From Endothia cerciana (taxonomy: Eukaryota; Ascomycota; Sordariomycetes; Diaporthales; Cryphonectriaceae): a stretch of 64,000 nucleotides of DNA. The stretch lies in assembly GCA_026119935.1 (NCBI GenBank), contig JALRMH010000055.1, positions 169,501-233,500 on the forward strand. The letters run 5' to 3'. Positions 11,268-22,592 of the stretch are shown one piece after another. The notes under the pieces are model-generated. The model was not told the DNA's origin. It did not search any database and was given only the letters and a program-made list of their open reading frames with translations. A program made the position numbers and the translations under genes. The first letter of the stretch is position 1. Each line of letters begins with the position of its first letter.

Positions 11268-12172
11268 CTTGACTGCAAGCTTGCGGTACGGATCGTGGTG
11301 AGGATGACGATCAGGGCTGTCGTGCACCCTGTGTGGTTTTGAACTACAAGCAGGCAAGCCCTGAAGCGTGTCAGAGTAAAGACTATGAGAAGGGGCACTC
11401 AAGGGAGTCGGGGTTCGGCCCTGAGGATTTTTAAAAGTCGCGCCGCCGTGTCAAGAAAGCCACCACGCATATATGAGACTATCTCCACATTGAATAATAG
11501 AGGCCCGACCTCCGCATCAGATAGGATGTGGGCTTCATATCAGGCCGCGACCTAACCCTGACATATGTGCGCTGGTGCCATGGGGAATACCATGCACCGG
11601 AGAGATAAGACGAAGCCATGATGATCTAATGAGGGCGACTGTAGCAAATCAAAAGGCCAATCGAGCGATATCAGTCCGGCGTCAGCGTAGTGCCTCAGCA
11701 GAGATAACGACGCATATTACGGTACATGGACGAGGGGCGATCAGCACTCGTTGGGGGATTGGATAGTTTGCACCGGCCCGACTTGGCCCGAGCGAGGCCC
11801 CCACATCCAATGATAACTCATATTTCCTGGCCGGGACTTTGATCATTGAATTACTACCATGGTATATAACCTTATCAATAGTCGTCGACCTTGAGGATTC
11901 TGCGTGCCGGCCCACGTGCTCTGGAGGAGGACGACGAGGAAGAAACTTCCCCAGACTTGCGCCAAGCAGTGCCGGCACCCTAGCGAGCAAGGGATCCATT
12001 CCTACAGATCACATGGTCATTATTACATAAATCTCTGGGGAGCAAGAAGAACATACCGGCAGTATAGATCCTTCTTAATATCCCACAAGCAAAAGCAGGC
12101 TGGGACCTCGGAGGATCACCTGCGACATCCTCACCTCTAGACGCTTCCACCGAGCAGCACCGGCCTGGCAAC
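11268..12172. promoter_or_regulatory. Divergent promoter region between the urea transporter and GNA1
   Basis: About 905 bases. AreA/NIT2-type GATA words (HGATAR) occur at 11519-11524 (AGATAG), 11603-11608 (AGATAA), 11702-11707 (AGATAA) and as the reverse TTATC at 11872-11876. The number is only slightly above chance, so nitrogen control of the urea transporter is inferred mostly from gene identity. Confidence 0.35.
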
Positions 12173-12846
12173 ATGGCCGACCAGGAACCCCTCTTCTCGC
12201 CGTCGCTCATCCCCGCCGAGATCGGAGCCGATCTGCCCGACGGGTTCACCATACGCCCTTTACAGAGGCAAGACTTCAAGGGAGGCTATCTGGACTGCCT
12301 CGAGGTCCTGACCTGGGTCGGCGAACTTTCCGAGGACGAATGGGATGAACGATACACAGAGATGCAGAGGGCCGCGGGGACTTACTACCTGCTAGTTATC
12401 GAACACCAGGACCGCATTGTCGGGACGGGCTCACTGGTCGTGGAGAGAAAATTGTGAGTTCGCCTCGTCGACGTGCGCCATGGCCCCTGGTTTTTCTTTC
12501 TTCTTTCTGGATTCTGCCGGCGGGCTTTGTGATCTGAGGGCCCGCGAAGAACAAGGTCCCCCGAGTCGTGGCTTACATGCTTGTCCCCCGTCGCAGCATC
12601 CACAATCGCGGGCTGGTCGGGCACGTAGAGGAGATTGCCATCGCCAAGGAGCTTCAGGGCAAGGGGCTCGGTCTCAAGATGATCCGGGCCATCGATTCCG
12701 TCGGCAGGAGTGTGGGGTGCTACAAGAACATCCTCAACTGCAGCCCGCAGAACGAGCCATTCTATTCCAAGTGTGGCTACCACAACTCGGGCACGGAGAT
12801 GTCACACTACTTTGAGAGCGCCAAGGATAACTTCCACAGGGGATGA
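12173..12846 (+). CDS. GNA1: Glucosamine-6-phosphate N-acetyltransferase (GNAT family)
   Basis: Two exons, 12173-12453 and 12597-12846, give 176 residues, close to the usual GNA1 length. The GNAT core is clear: a strand ending VGTGSLVVERKF, HVEEIAIAKELQGKGLGLKMI (the acetyl-CoA binding Q/RxxGxG/A loop, here QGKGLG) and a C-terminal CSPQNEPFYSKCGY segment diagnostic of GNA1. It acetylates glucosamine-6-phosphate with acetyl-CoA, the second step toward UDP-GlcNAc for chitin, N-glycans and GPI anchors, in the cytosol. The intron has GTGAGT and TCGCAG ends, and its removal creates the KFIHNRG junction. Its 3' end is only 97 bases from the convergent beta-glucosidase stop codon. Confidence 0.94.
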
Positions 12847-12943
12847 GGTCTGGTCTGCAATCATATCCAGATGGTATTCACCGAGTCTCCGTTATCTTTT
12901 GGCCTAGCAGTGCTCACCCGAAGAGGTGCCTCTGCAATCTACC

Positions 12944-15853
12944 TCACCACTTCCCGGAAGCGGCCTTGGGATCCCTCGAGCTCTCGCCCACCATGAACGT
13001 GTACTGGCCGGTGGTGACCATGACCCAATTCTGCTCTTCCGTGTCCCAGTAGCTCAGATCTCGTCGCGTGAGGTTGAAATCGACGGTCTTGACCTCCCCC
13101 TGCTCGAGATGCACCTTCTCAAAGCCACGAAGCGACCTCACCGGGAAATCGACCCTCTTTCGCTCCTGCAGGGTGGGGTAGGCCAGGTATAGTTGAGCAA
13201 CTACCTTGCCGGCTTTGGCGCCCGTGTTGCTTATGTCGACACGGATGTTCACGTACGTCTCCCACAAGTCCGGATTGCCTCCCTCGTCACCACCTGCGGG
13301 TGATAGCGCGTGCTCCAGTTTGTACCCATCGGGATAAGGATAGGGGTCTTCAACCAGTTCGTCGACGGCATCAAGGTAGGGGTAGATATACTTGTCCAGC
13401 CTTCTGATATCGTCAGGCCAGAGCACCTCGCTCTCGTGAGGGATCTCGCTGCTGTACTTGGGGGGTGTGATTCCAGGTTGCGGCCGGGTTGCGGGCAGGG
13501 CGGTCTTGTCCTTGACCTGTGTGATCTGCAGGTCTGAGAAGTCAAAAGTGGTGTAGCTCAACCCGAAGCCAAATTCGAATCTCGGCTCGATCTGCTTCTT
13601 GTCGAAATAGCGGTAATCGATGTAGAGCCCTTCACTAAAGTCCTGCTGTGGGACCACACCATTCGGGAGGTACATGATCTGTCCGCCGGCGCCGTAGTCC
13701 TGAAGAGACTTGCCGATCGTGTAAGGGAGATGACCAGAGGGGCTCTCATCACCAAAGATGACATCTGCAAGAGCGTTGCCGCTCTCCTGGCCGGGAAGGT
13801 TGGCCAGTAGCACAGCCTTGACGTTGGGCAGATCGATCCACTTCTCCATGAGGACGGGACCGACGGCATGAATCACAACGAGGACCTCTCCAGTGCCGCC
13901 CCCGCAACCTTTGGCGACCTTGACGATCAGGTCGTCAGCCCCCTTCTGCAGGCTCAGGTCCGGTCGGTCCCCGGCCACATCTGACCACCGCACATAGCCC
14001 TCTCCAGCATCTGCGTTGCCGAAGACGATGCATACATCCTGGTCAAGGATGCTCGAGTCGGAGGCGAAAGGGGGACTGTTGTTGAGATACTCCGACCATT
14101 GAACCTTGGACATGTTGAAACCATTCCGCAGTGCTTCGACAGGAGGCACGAGATAGGGAAACTCGACGGCACCGCTGCCCCACCCGGAGCCCAGGGTTCC
14201 ATCGTTGCACGCTCGGTCAAGGCACACGTTGGGGCCCTTGCCCGGCCCCGCATCCTCGCCGAAGATGCCAATCTTGAGTTTCCCCATGTGCCTCTTGCGG
14301 TGGTCGCGCTTTCTCTTGGCGTCGGTAAATCCCATACGATCGATCGGCAGTAGGTCCTCGTTTTTGAGCATCACGATCCCTTCCCGCGCGACAGCACGAG
14401 CGATGTCCTTGTGCTCACCTTGCACATTGACGTACTTATTCACCTCCACAGAATCCTGCGGCGACTTAGACCCGGGAGCCATAGTGCCGAAGCGATCCTT
14501 GGTCCAGGAGGAGAAGTTGGGCCCTTGACGATCAAACTTTGTGATGTCATCCTGGCCCAGCTGATACCACGCGGCAACGATCCGGGAGACCATGTCGTTC
14601 AGGCGCTCGAGGGGGACAGATCCGTTCATGACGGACCTGGTCAGCTCAGGGCCCCAGTATGACAGACCATCTGAGAAACGCTTCCCGTCACCGGGCATGG
14701 TCATATCAAGGCCAGCGAGGGTGCTGGCCACGCCTGATTGCTGTGCGCCCCAGTCCGACATGACAAAGCCTTGGAACCCGAGCTCATCCTTCAGGATACC
14801 GTTGAGGAGCTTCGAGTTCTGACATACGTATGAGTTGTTGACCTGGTTGTACGAGCACATGACCGACGCAACCCCTGCCCTGATAGAGTCGCCAAATGGC
14901 CAGACGTAGAGCTCATGTAGTGCCCGGTCGTCGATATTGGACGAGATGGCATTCGGCAGGGCCCATTCCCAGGGCTGTCGAAAGTGTTCCTGCTCATTCC
15001 CCACAAAGTGCTTGATCGTGGCCATGACGCCCTCGGACTGGATTCCCTTGATCGTCTGGGCTGCCGCGACACCCTGAAGATATGGATCCGACCCAAACCC
15101 CTCCCAGTTGCGGCCGCCGGCGGGCATGCGGCCAAGGGGGCCGACGCAGGGCCCGAGGAGGACGTTGATGCCCTTTCCGCGGGCCTCGTTCCCGTGTGCC
15201 TTGCCGCGGGAGTACATGAGCTCCTTGTTCCAGGCTGCGCCGACGGTCACGCCTGCGGGGAAGGCCGAGGCGTTGTCGGCGAAGCGCAGACCGAGCGGCC
15301 CATCCTGGAGCTGCAACTGCGGGAACCCGACGTGCACGGCAGGCCCGTTTGTCCCGACCGCGAGGCCCATCATCCAGCCCGTGCCTGTCGTCACATTCAC
15401 CTTCTCGGCCAGGGTCATGTTCCGCACCATGGCCGCGGCCTTCCTGTAGCTATCCGCCCAGGCGGAAGCACTCCCGCCCCTGGGCGTTGGGTACCACGGG
15501 GGGGACTGCCCATAGGCTGGTGCCTGCTTGAAGCTTTTATAGACAGCCGCGCCTCCAGCCCCGAGGATCAGCCATATTATCAATACAGCTGCGCAGGTGA
15601 TCATGCAGCATTTCGAGCGGTTCCGAAAGGGCCGCCGCAGGGTGACGAGGTTGATCCTCCTCCTGTGGCCGGTGAGGAAGGTAGGCCTGCGTTCGTGGTC
15701 AGCATGACCGCCGAGGGGGTCAGTGTTCAGGAACTCGGTGGCATCGAGGTCGGAGTCGATGTCAGAGGAGATGGAGCGGCGGGCCTCGGGGTCGTTGGAG
15801 GAGTGGTAACGCTGGGAAGAGCTGAGCAGCCCCTCCTTGCTCTCGTCTATCAT
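12944..15853 (-). CDS. Membrane-anchored GH3 beta-glucosidase
   Basis: A single uninterrupted frame of 969 residues. The N-terminal 80 residues are hydrophilic and Ser/Asp/Arg-rich, followed by one hydrophobic helix at about 83-105, so this is a type II signal-anchor protein with the catalytic part outside the cytosol. GH3 motifs follow: LQDGPLGLR, KHFVGNEQEH, the nucleophile Asp near 367 in VMSDWGA, and the probable acid/base Glu near 618 in DAGEGYV. A C-terminal fibronectin-III-like domain begins after the EGLYIDYRYFD segment. Size and topology match the Aspergillus BglE-type enzymes; orthology is not proven. It hydrolyses terminal beta-glucosyl residues of cello-oligosaccharides or glycosides. 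It is divergent from the secreted hydrolase at 17131. Confidence 0.92.
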   Translation of the reverse strand: MIDESKEGLLSSSQRYHSSNDPEARRSISSDIDSDLDATEFLNTDPLGGHADHERRPTFLTGHRRRINLVTLRRPFRNRSKCCMITCAAVLIIWLILGAGGAAVYKSFKQAPAYGQSPPWYPTPRGGSASAWADSYRKAAAMVRNMTLAEKVNVTTGTGWMMGLAVGTNGPAVHVGFPQLQLQDGPLGLRFADNASAFPAGVTVGAAWNKELMYSRGKAHGNEARGKGINVLLGPCVGPLGRMPAGGRNWEGFGSDPYLQGVAAAQTIKGIQSEGVMATIKHFVGNEQEHFRQPWEWALPNAISSNIDDRALHELYVWPFGDSIRAGVASVMCSYNQVNNSYVCQNSKLLNGILKDELGFQGFVMSDWGAQQSGVASTLAGLDMTMPGDGKRFSDGLSYWGPELTRSVMNGSVPLERLNDMVSRIVAAWYQLGQDDITKFDRQGPNFSSWTKDRFGTMAPGSKSPQDSVEVNKYVNVQGEHKDIARAVAREGIVMLKNEDLLPIDRMGFTDAKRKRDHRKRHMGKLKIGIFGEDAGPGKGPNVCLDRACNDGTLGSGWGSGAVEFPYLVPPVEALRNGFNMSKVQWSEYLNNSPPFASDSSILDQDVCIVFGNADAGEGYVRWSDVAGDRPDLSLQKGADDLIVKVAKGCGGGTGEVLVVIHAVGPVLMEKWIDLPNVKAVLLANLPGQESGNALADVIFGDESPSGHLPYTIGKSLQDYGAGGQIMYLPNGVVPQQDFSEGLYIDYRYFDKKQIEPRFEFGFGLSYTTFDFSDLQITQVKDKTALPATRPQPGITPPKYSSEIPHESEVLWPDDIRRLDKYIYPYLDAVDELVEDPYPYPDGYKLEHALSPAGGDEGGNPDLWETYVNIRVDISNTGAKAGKVVAQLYLAYPTLQERKRVDFPVRSLRGFEKVHLEQGEVKTVDFNLTRRDLSYWDTEEQNWVMVTTGQYTFMVGESSRDPKAASGKW

Positions 15854-17130
15854 CGTGGACCGAGGAAGAGACCTGTGCAGGCTGTGCCAGACGTGTCTCT
15901 GCTGTCGCCGGTTGTTGTCTTTCGTATCGTTCTGGTCACGATGGCGCGACCGAGCGCGATGATGGTGTTGTCGATAGCCCCAGAGACGGAGACAACGAGG
16001 TCAGCCTCATAGATCACAACATTGTAGCAGAAAAGATGACGAGGACACCAGCAGCATCCTGGCCTCTGCTGCCCTTAAATGCGGTCGTCTGGTCCAATGC
16101 TTCGACGATCCGGGCCTGAAACTGGGCGGTGCTTGGCTTCCAATGCACGGACGACTCGGGGCGTTACCCGTTCACCCTGCAGCAGGGACTCAGCAGCTTC
16201 AGGCGTGTCCAGGGGCTTTTCCAGCGCTAGGATCTGGCGCTGCAGGATCCTTCCTCCCAGCCTCCCAAGCCACTGGAAGACGAACAGCTGTTCACCAGCT
16301 GGCCGCATTGACCCGCCACCCGGTTCTGACGTCGCCCCGTCCTCGCTGACCCTCGGGACATCTGGTCGGCTGAATTACGCACATACGCAGAAATCATTTA
16401 TTTATCTCTCTTTTTTTTATTGATTTGCGTTAATCCCGAAAATAAAGAAGGAAGAGAAGAGAGGTATCATGATTCTTCCACCTGTTATACGCTGCACAAG
16501 CAAGTTGCCTGGTGCGCTGGTCAGAGTTCCTCTGAGCGCAGAGAACACCACTTACAGACATTTTCTATAATTACCTATTGTCCCTGCAATGATACCATGT
16601 CGATGAAGCCGCCGCCCACTTTTTTCTCTTCTTCAGTTCATGTTGAACTTTTTTCTCCTCGTAGGTCTCTTTTTTTTTCCCCCTTTTTTTCAGGAAGCTT
16701 TGCATACCATCACACTCACTTCTTAAGGTTAGGGGGGTGGGCGCGTAACATGCCCAAATATCGCCATAGAGTACCACTCGGATCTTGAGAGTGGAGAAGC
16801 AGATTGCCGGACTTGGCCGCCGCGCATCGCCATGGCTCGACAGGCCATCCATTGCAACACGACTAGATTGGGAAACCTAGAGCCGCTCGTACCGGCCTCC
16901 TATCTATAATCCACCAAGCGGTGAAATCACCATATGGCAGGCTTGGATGTAACGTTGACATGCAACCTAGCCATTTGGACACGACAGCCTCGCGTGGCCC
17001 AACGATGATCTGCGGCACAATAATAAGCCTCCTCTCTGTGCATTCGGCGGTCCCTGACGGCATGCAGCTTCATCCAGCCAGAGCTGTTTGTCACCTGACG
17101 CCGTCCTGAGTGCGGAGTCTCAGCCGCAAC
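15854..17130. promoter_or_regulatory. Divergent intergenic region between two glycoside-hydrolase genes
   Basis: About 1.28 kb without a convincing gene. Small ORFs near 16075-16308 have no recognisable content. Long T/C tracts at 16616-16692 look like promoter pyrimidine tracts or untranslated leader. Confidence 0.45.
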
Positions 17131-19221
17131 ATGCAGACAATCCGGCCGCTGTCGACATGGGGCACTCTCCTGGAGCTGCTCCTGCTTGCATCCCACGCAG
17201 GCCCCGTGACTGCACAATTCAATAACCCTGCCGGGGTCGATATATGGTGTGGCAAGGCCTACCGGGCAGAGTAAGCGACATAGTTCTCAAATCTATTGAA
17301 TGGGCTGAGCCAAGGCCCGCATGTGTTACATGATCTAACGTGCCGGGCCACAGGAACGCGTCCTTCAACCCTGGTGGCTGGTTCAAAGACCCAGAGATCA
17401 GCAACTCATCGCTGAGGCTCAAGGCCAAACCTCGTATGAGCATCTACCTCGAGACTGATAGCACTGCTGCGGTTCTTGTGGATGCCGAGACGGCTTCCCT
17501 CAAGAGTGCGGACGGTCAGGAGCTGCAGGTCACCATCTCGTCCGGGGGCCTGAGTCTCGGCTCGGCGGTCTTGGGCGTCGGATCGACCGACAATGAGATT
17601 GCAGTCAACCTCTCTCGTCTCTCCCCGAGGATGGAACCCTACAGCCTCGAGGTCCAGGCTACTCTGGCTAACTCTACGGTCTACCAAACGAGCACTAACT
17701 TTTCCTACCTCCCTTACCCCGACTCATACGGGAGCGTGGCCAGGCTGGACAGCCTCTATGGAGGCACCCAGGCTCAGAGGGGCAAGAACAGCTCATGGGT
17801 CGACATCTATCCCTACACGTACTACGTGCAGTGGAGTCTCTACTGGGACGCCAACGTGAGCACCCTCAACGACTTCTCTGACACCTACAACATGATCCAC
17901 ATCGTGCCGACCGGAACCCTACAAGATGAGCCGTTTCCGTGGGATCAGTTCCAGCCATATCTCGACCGTGCGGCGGAGTTGGGCATCTGGCTGCAATACG
18001 ATGTCCTCTGGACGCCAGACAATCTTACGTCCATGATCGAGCAGGTGACCACTCTGCGCACACATCCAAGTATTCTGTCCTGGTAGTAAGTATTCGTCTT
18101 TGTTAGAGAGGCCTTTCTTCCCCTTTTGCTCCAGGAACATGTACTTACGAGCTTTCAGTCAGTCCGATGAGCCCGACGGCAAAGGCAACCCACTCAATTC
18201 GACCGGCATAGCCTACAATGTCATAAAGGGTCTGGATCCTTACCATCCGATCAGCCTAGCTCTCAAGTCAGTCATCCTCGATGTCCGGTCCTTCTTCTCA
18301 AAGTCTTTTGTATGCTGATCCGCATTGCTTTCTGTATAGCTGTTACGACTTTTACTACGAGGACTATGCAGCAGGCGCAGACATCATCACCCCAGGTACG
18401 CCGGTTCACCTCTGACTATCCCTAATGTGTTCGTGGCCGTGGCGATCAGCTTGCCGCTCTATCGGAGTGTGCTTGTGCTGTATAGAGTTTGAGAGTTGTA
18501 GGCGCCTCGCAAATACTTTCGAAAAATGCTAATTCGGAGCCCCACAGATGTGTATCCGATTTCTACAAACCTCAGCTACTCAACGGTGTATGACACGGTC
18601 TGTAACGCCACTTACGGCTGCTGTGGCTGCGATGACTGCGGTTCAGGAAGCACAGTCTTCTCCGACATATCTCATCGGCTTGACGAGTTCCGCCGCCGGG
18701 ACAGCCTCATCGGCTGGGCCAAGACCCAATGGTTCGCCCCTCAGGCTTTCGGCAACGAGACTTTTTGGACGAGATACCCCACGGCTCCTGAACTGGAAGT
18801 GATGACACTGCTCGGTGTCAACCATGGGGCCAAGGCGATAGTTAACTGGGACTTCCCGACGACATCTGAGCTGTCTACCATAACCAGCGACCTGGCCGCG
18901 CTGTTCAACAACACCGCAGTGACGAAGTTTCTGATAGGAACACCGAGAACACAGGATTTGACAGTTGTCGGAGGGACGAATATCGATGCTACTATCTGGG
19001 TTGATCAGACAGGGAGCAAAGCTCTGGTTTCCGTGGCCAACCTCAATTATTATGCTGTTGCGGGACCGGTCACGGTGAGCTTGCCGTCAGGTACCACCGC
19101 CTCAAGTGTCTACGAAGACGTCTGGGGAGGCTCAACATGGCAGGTTGGAAATGGGACTGTGAGCACTGCCACGGGACTTGACGGCCTTGAGACGTCCATA
19201 TTTATCGTCAGTCTTGTTTGA
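17131..19221 (+). CDS. Secreted TIM-barrel glycoside-hydrolase-like protein
   Basis: Five exons: 17131-17270, 17354-18085, 18159-18266, 18340-18395 and 18548-19221; the product is 569 residues. A signal peptide of about 28 residues (hydrophobic LLELLLLASHAG, cleavage near VTAQ) is followed by FNNPAGVDIWCGKAYR. The N-terminal half looks like a beta-sandwich; from about residue 200 the protein resembles a GH TIM barrel (WLQYDVLW, SWYQSDEPDGKG, ADIITPDVYPI, GVNHGAKAIVNWDFP). There are about ten N-glycosylation sequons, and a cysteine-rich CGCDDCGSG loop. The SDEPDG segment, formed across an intron, is a good candidate for a catalytic acid. From memory it belongs to a widespread fungal family annotated only as glycoside-hydrolase-like; I cannot assign a CAZy family or substrate. 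Confidence 0.82.
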
Positions 19222-19448
19222 ATAACGACATCATAGTCTGGTGTCCTTGGGTATAGGGTAGTCCTTATTGCTCCATATCCAAATACAAATCCTGGACAGT
19301 GAAGATCATGACTGCAGACAAATGACACTACGCTTAAGTGAGGTTCTTCAAGTATATGCATCACAAGGTACCTATAGCTTTCAAGAGTGACCATTTCCGG
19401 TGTCTGAGAAGTATATCTAACTTATCGATCGCACATATAGCGAGGTCC

Positions 19449-21423
19449 CTAGTAGACATACCTAAAATTAGGATTCTGTTTGTCCGTCTTGTCTTCAAAG
19501 GCATGGAGATACGTCTCGTCGTGTGCCTCGTGCACACCTTGTGCAGCCAGCTGATCACGCTTCTTGTTCTGCCAGCCCAAGTACCAGCGGAGTAACAATA
19601 TGTCAATGACAAGCAGAGAGTAACAGCCGAGGTGGGTGGCGAAGGCAATGAAGTAGCGCGGCGCGTCCCAACTGAGGAAAACCTGGGGGCCTGTTGAATT
19701 CTTTTGCGTCAGCCCTGGGTATCTTGAGTAGGTATATGCAGGTAACTAGGATAGAAGGGGGCACTTGGGGCGCCTGCGGAGAATGTAGAACAGTGAGGCC
19801 TGGGAAGGCTGTTCGGAATAAGAACAAGACAATCCTCACCAATAGCATTGCCAGTAGCCCAAATAATGAAGTTGGTCGATATGGCAACAGCCTTCTTTGT
19901 CTGGCCTGCGATGTTTCTTGAGATCAAGGACAGGCCTAAGGTCTGAGCGCTCCAGAACGAAAACGTGATGTAGTAGCTGATCAGCAGCCCGATATGCTGA
20001 GACTTCGTGTCCAAGGGAACAGTCATGAGACAGATGGTGCCGATAAAGGACCTTTCGTTGAGGACATGTCAGCTGCGGGTGCCAGGTACAATCAAAGAAT
20101 CAGGGGTGACTGACGGTATGATGAAGGCAAGCATGACGAGTAGGTTTTGGTGCGTCTTCTTCACCAGCCATAGGGATGAGAGGAGAACAATGATGATGTA
20201 GGCTCCTAGGACCATGGCCAGCAGTTGTGTCTGAAGCGTAGTGAACCCCAGACTCTCTATTATGATGTTTTCGAACGAGCCCAGGCCAGACGTGGGCAGA
20301 GTGGTGCAGAGGGCGATGATGGCGTAGCCCCAGATCTGCGGATCGCAGAGCCCCTCGATGAGCTGGTCCTTCTTGAAGACGCGATTTTGCACCCCCGTCT
20401 GGTTATCTCGCACCCGCTCGACCATGAGGTGTTTATCTTCCTCGGAGAAACACTTGGGCTCAGGTCAGCATTCCTATCTTCCAAGAGCTGGGAAGTCATG
20501 AAAGACAGGGGAGGGTAGAGAACATACCCTGGCTCGCATTGGGCTATCGGGCATCCACCAGCCCACGAACAGCCCAAAGAAGATCGAGATGATACCGTAG
20601 ACGAGAAAGATCCATTGCCAGGATTTCAGCGGGCCTGTTGTGATGAGGGTGAAGCAGTATGCCAGAAGCCCTCCTACGATCTGCTGCATTCCATTCATCA
20701 TGTACCAGTAGATCACCCTTGCTGCCTGCTCTTCTCGCCGGTACCAGATCGAGGACAGCAGGACGAACGAGGGCTGGCAGGCGGACTCGAACAGACCCAG
20801 CAGAGTCCGCACGGTGACCAAGCCGGCAAAGCTGGTGCAGGCCGCAGTGCATGCCAGAACGGCGCCCCAGCCGACGATACAGAGGCTGAGGTACTTTCCG
20901 ATGGGGACTCTTGGAAAGACGTTGAGGTCAGCACCCTTTCGGCCCTGAGCCGTGCGCCGGACCCCCAGGAGCTGTTATCTCACCTCGCAATGATCCAGTT
21001 CTGGGGGTATTCCACGATCAGGATGGTGATGTAGATACAGGTTGTGAGCCATGAGTATTGCTGGCCCACCAGACCCGTGTCATCAATGATCCCCATGATA
21101 GATGCGAAGCTGAGCGTGCCCTTGTCGATGGCCTGGAGGAAATAGGTCGCAACCATGACGACCAGAATGCGCTTGTCGATCTTGCGCCGCAGCTCGTCAT
21201 TCTTCTCTGGCGATATCTCGATGCGCGCCTCGGACACGTATTTTGCGAGCTCCTTATCGAGCTTTCCGTAGTCCTGGCGACTCTTGGAGAACTCGATCTC
21301 GTCTGCCGAAAGAACCCGCTCGGCCTTGTCAATGTCGCCTGGCAGGCTCTTGTCGTCCTTGGGCGCCTCGCCGCGGTCCCCAGTCCGCGTCGCGACGCCT
21401 TCAGTCAAGCCGGGAGTCGTCAT
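19449..21423 (-). CDS. MFS transporter, Dal5 (anion:cation symporter) family
   Basis: Starts at the ATG at 21423 and ends at the TAG at 19449-19451. It is interrupted by several short introns, around 20940-20990, 20440-20530, 20050-20110, 19690-19845 and possibly one more. The first 95 residues are hydrophilic and highly charged, then helices follow with ATYFLQAIDKGTLSFASIMGI, SWLTTCIYITILIVEYP, FESACQPSFVLLSSIWY, GWWMPDSPMRAR and a KNPNFR-type ending (QNPNFRYVY). This ending and the EYP/WY signatures are typical of Dal5-type carriers (allantoate, pantothenate, vitamin and sugar-acid importers). Twelve helices are expected at the plasma membrane. It is divergent from the GH105 gene, which suggests import of a pectin breakdown product, but the substrate is inferred. 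Confidence 0.88.
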
Positions 21424-22592
21424 TTTCGACCCTGGCTTTACAACAGCACGTATATGCGAGAGCGATGGAGTTCTGGCCACCCCGTTGCTGCGTATACGCC
21501 TACCGAAGATTGCGCAGATATTATGAGCGACGAGAGGGTAGGAAGTGCGAACGCGGATATGCAAAGGGAGGTTCTGGGGGGAAAGCCTTATAAACCAGAG
21601 CAGCACACAGAGCCAAAGGCACCGAATTCAGACAGCCCCGGCCGTACAAGGGTCTCTCATTGACCCTACAACCTGGTAGCTCCGGGAATCGATATTCTGT
21701 TTCGACCGGATGGCCTCATTGGGCGGCGACTAGGAGTGCGGAGATACGAATGTCAGGGAAGGTCATTGGGCGGTCAGACTCTGAGGTGATCTAGGATGGC
21801 TGGTTATGTGCATTCGACCTATGGCGTATCCTACGTTGCAAAGGTGTCCTGGAAATAATAGTAATTATCTACCGTGCTCGTGATGAACCCCCACGTGTGG
21901 TAAATCGCACGGGATACCCATACTCCTTACATATAGTACAACCTGACTTCCAATGTATCGTGACATGATGCCCGCTGAGACATGACCAAGTAAGCATGGG
22001 CTGTCGAACCCGCAAATGTGCAGAAGCCCATCACACAACAACACCTGATGTCCCCCCGCGCCGGGGGATATCTCCACCTGTGGATGACTCCGTACCCACA
22101 TCGCAGACCAGATGGAGCTGACCCACCCTGACCCCGCGGGGAAGACGTGACATGACAGGGGAGAAGGGGGAGAAAAAATGGAGACTTCACGCCAGATCTT
22201 GGGAGAACTTCCCCGACCTCACCGGCGCGGAAAATTTGGCAATCAGGGGGGCTAATGCCACCGCGGGCGTTGTTCGGCATAGTTTGGTCCGAGGTGACCC
22301 ACGCCGTCTAATCACCGGCATGATATTATTCGTCTAGCTCTCTCTACCACCTGTCTGGAATGGTTCGTGCGCATGCGTTGGCCGCGTAAATGCCTACCCG
22401 TGTCCCGGATCTTGCTGCTCTCTGAGGCGTCGGCTGGCTGGATATACCATGGGTTTCCCGTCCTTGTTTCCGTGACGACGTGCCATAACCATTAACACCA
22501 TCAGGTCCCAATCCTGGCTTCGAGGCCCCTTCTGCAACCTTTGTACAGGGCCGAAGCTTTATATCATACCTGTCTTCATAGTACTGCCCACC
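21424..22592. promoter_or_regulatory. Divergent promoter between the Dal5-type carrier and GH105
   Basis: About 1.17 kb. It contains a perfect 10-base palindrome CCCCGCGGGG at 22132-22141 and a second C5/G5 dyad (CCCCCGCGCCGGGGG) at about 22053-22067, 65 bases apart. Such CG-rich dyads resemble binding sites of Zn2Cys6 activators or overlapping CreA (SYGGRG) sites. A TATA-like TTATAAA lies at 21586-21592 on the carrier side, and TTTATATC just before the GH105 start. Confidence 0.4.

Noticed and set aside
14984..16012. 342-residue plus-strand ORF
   Set aside because: Antisense to the GH3 beta-glucosidase; no recognisable content.
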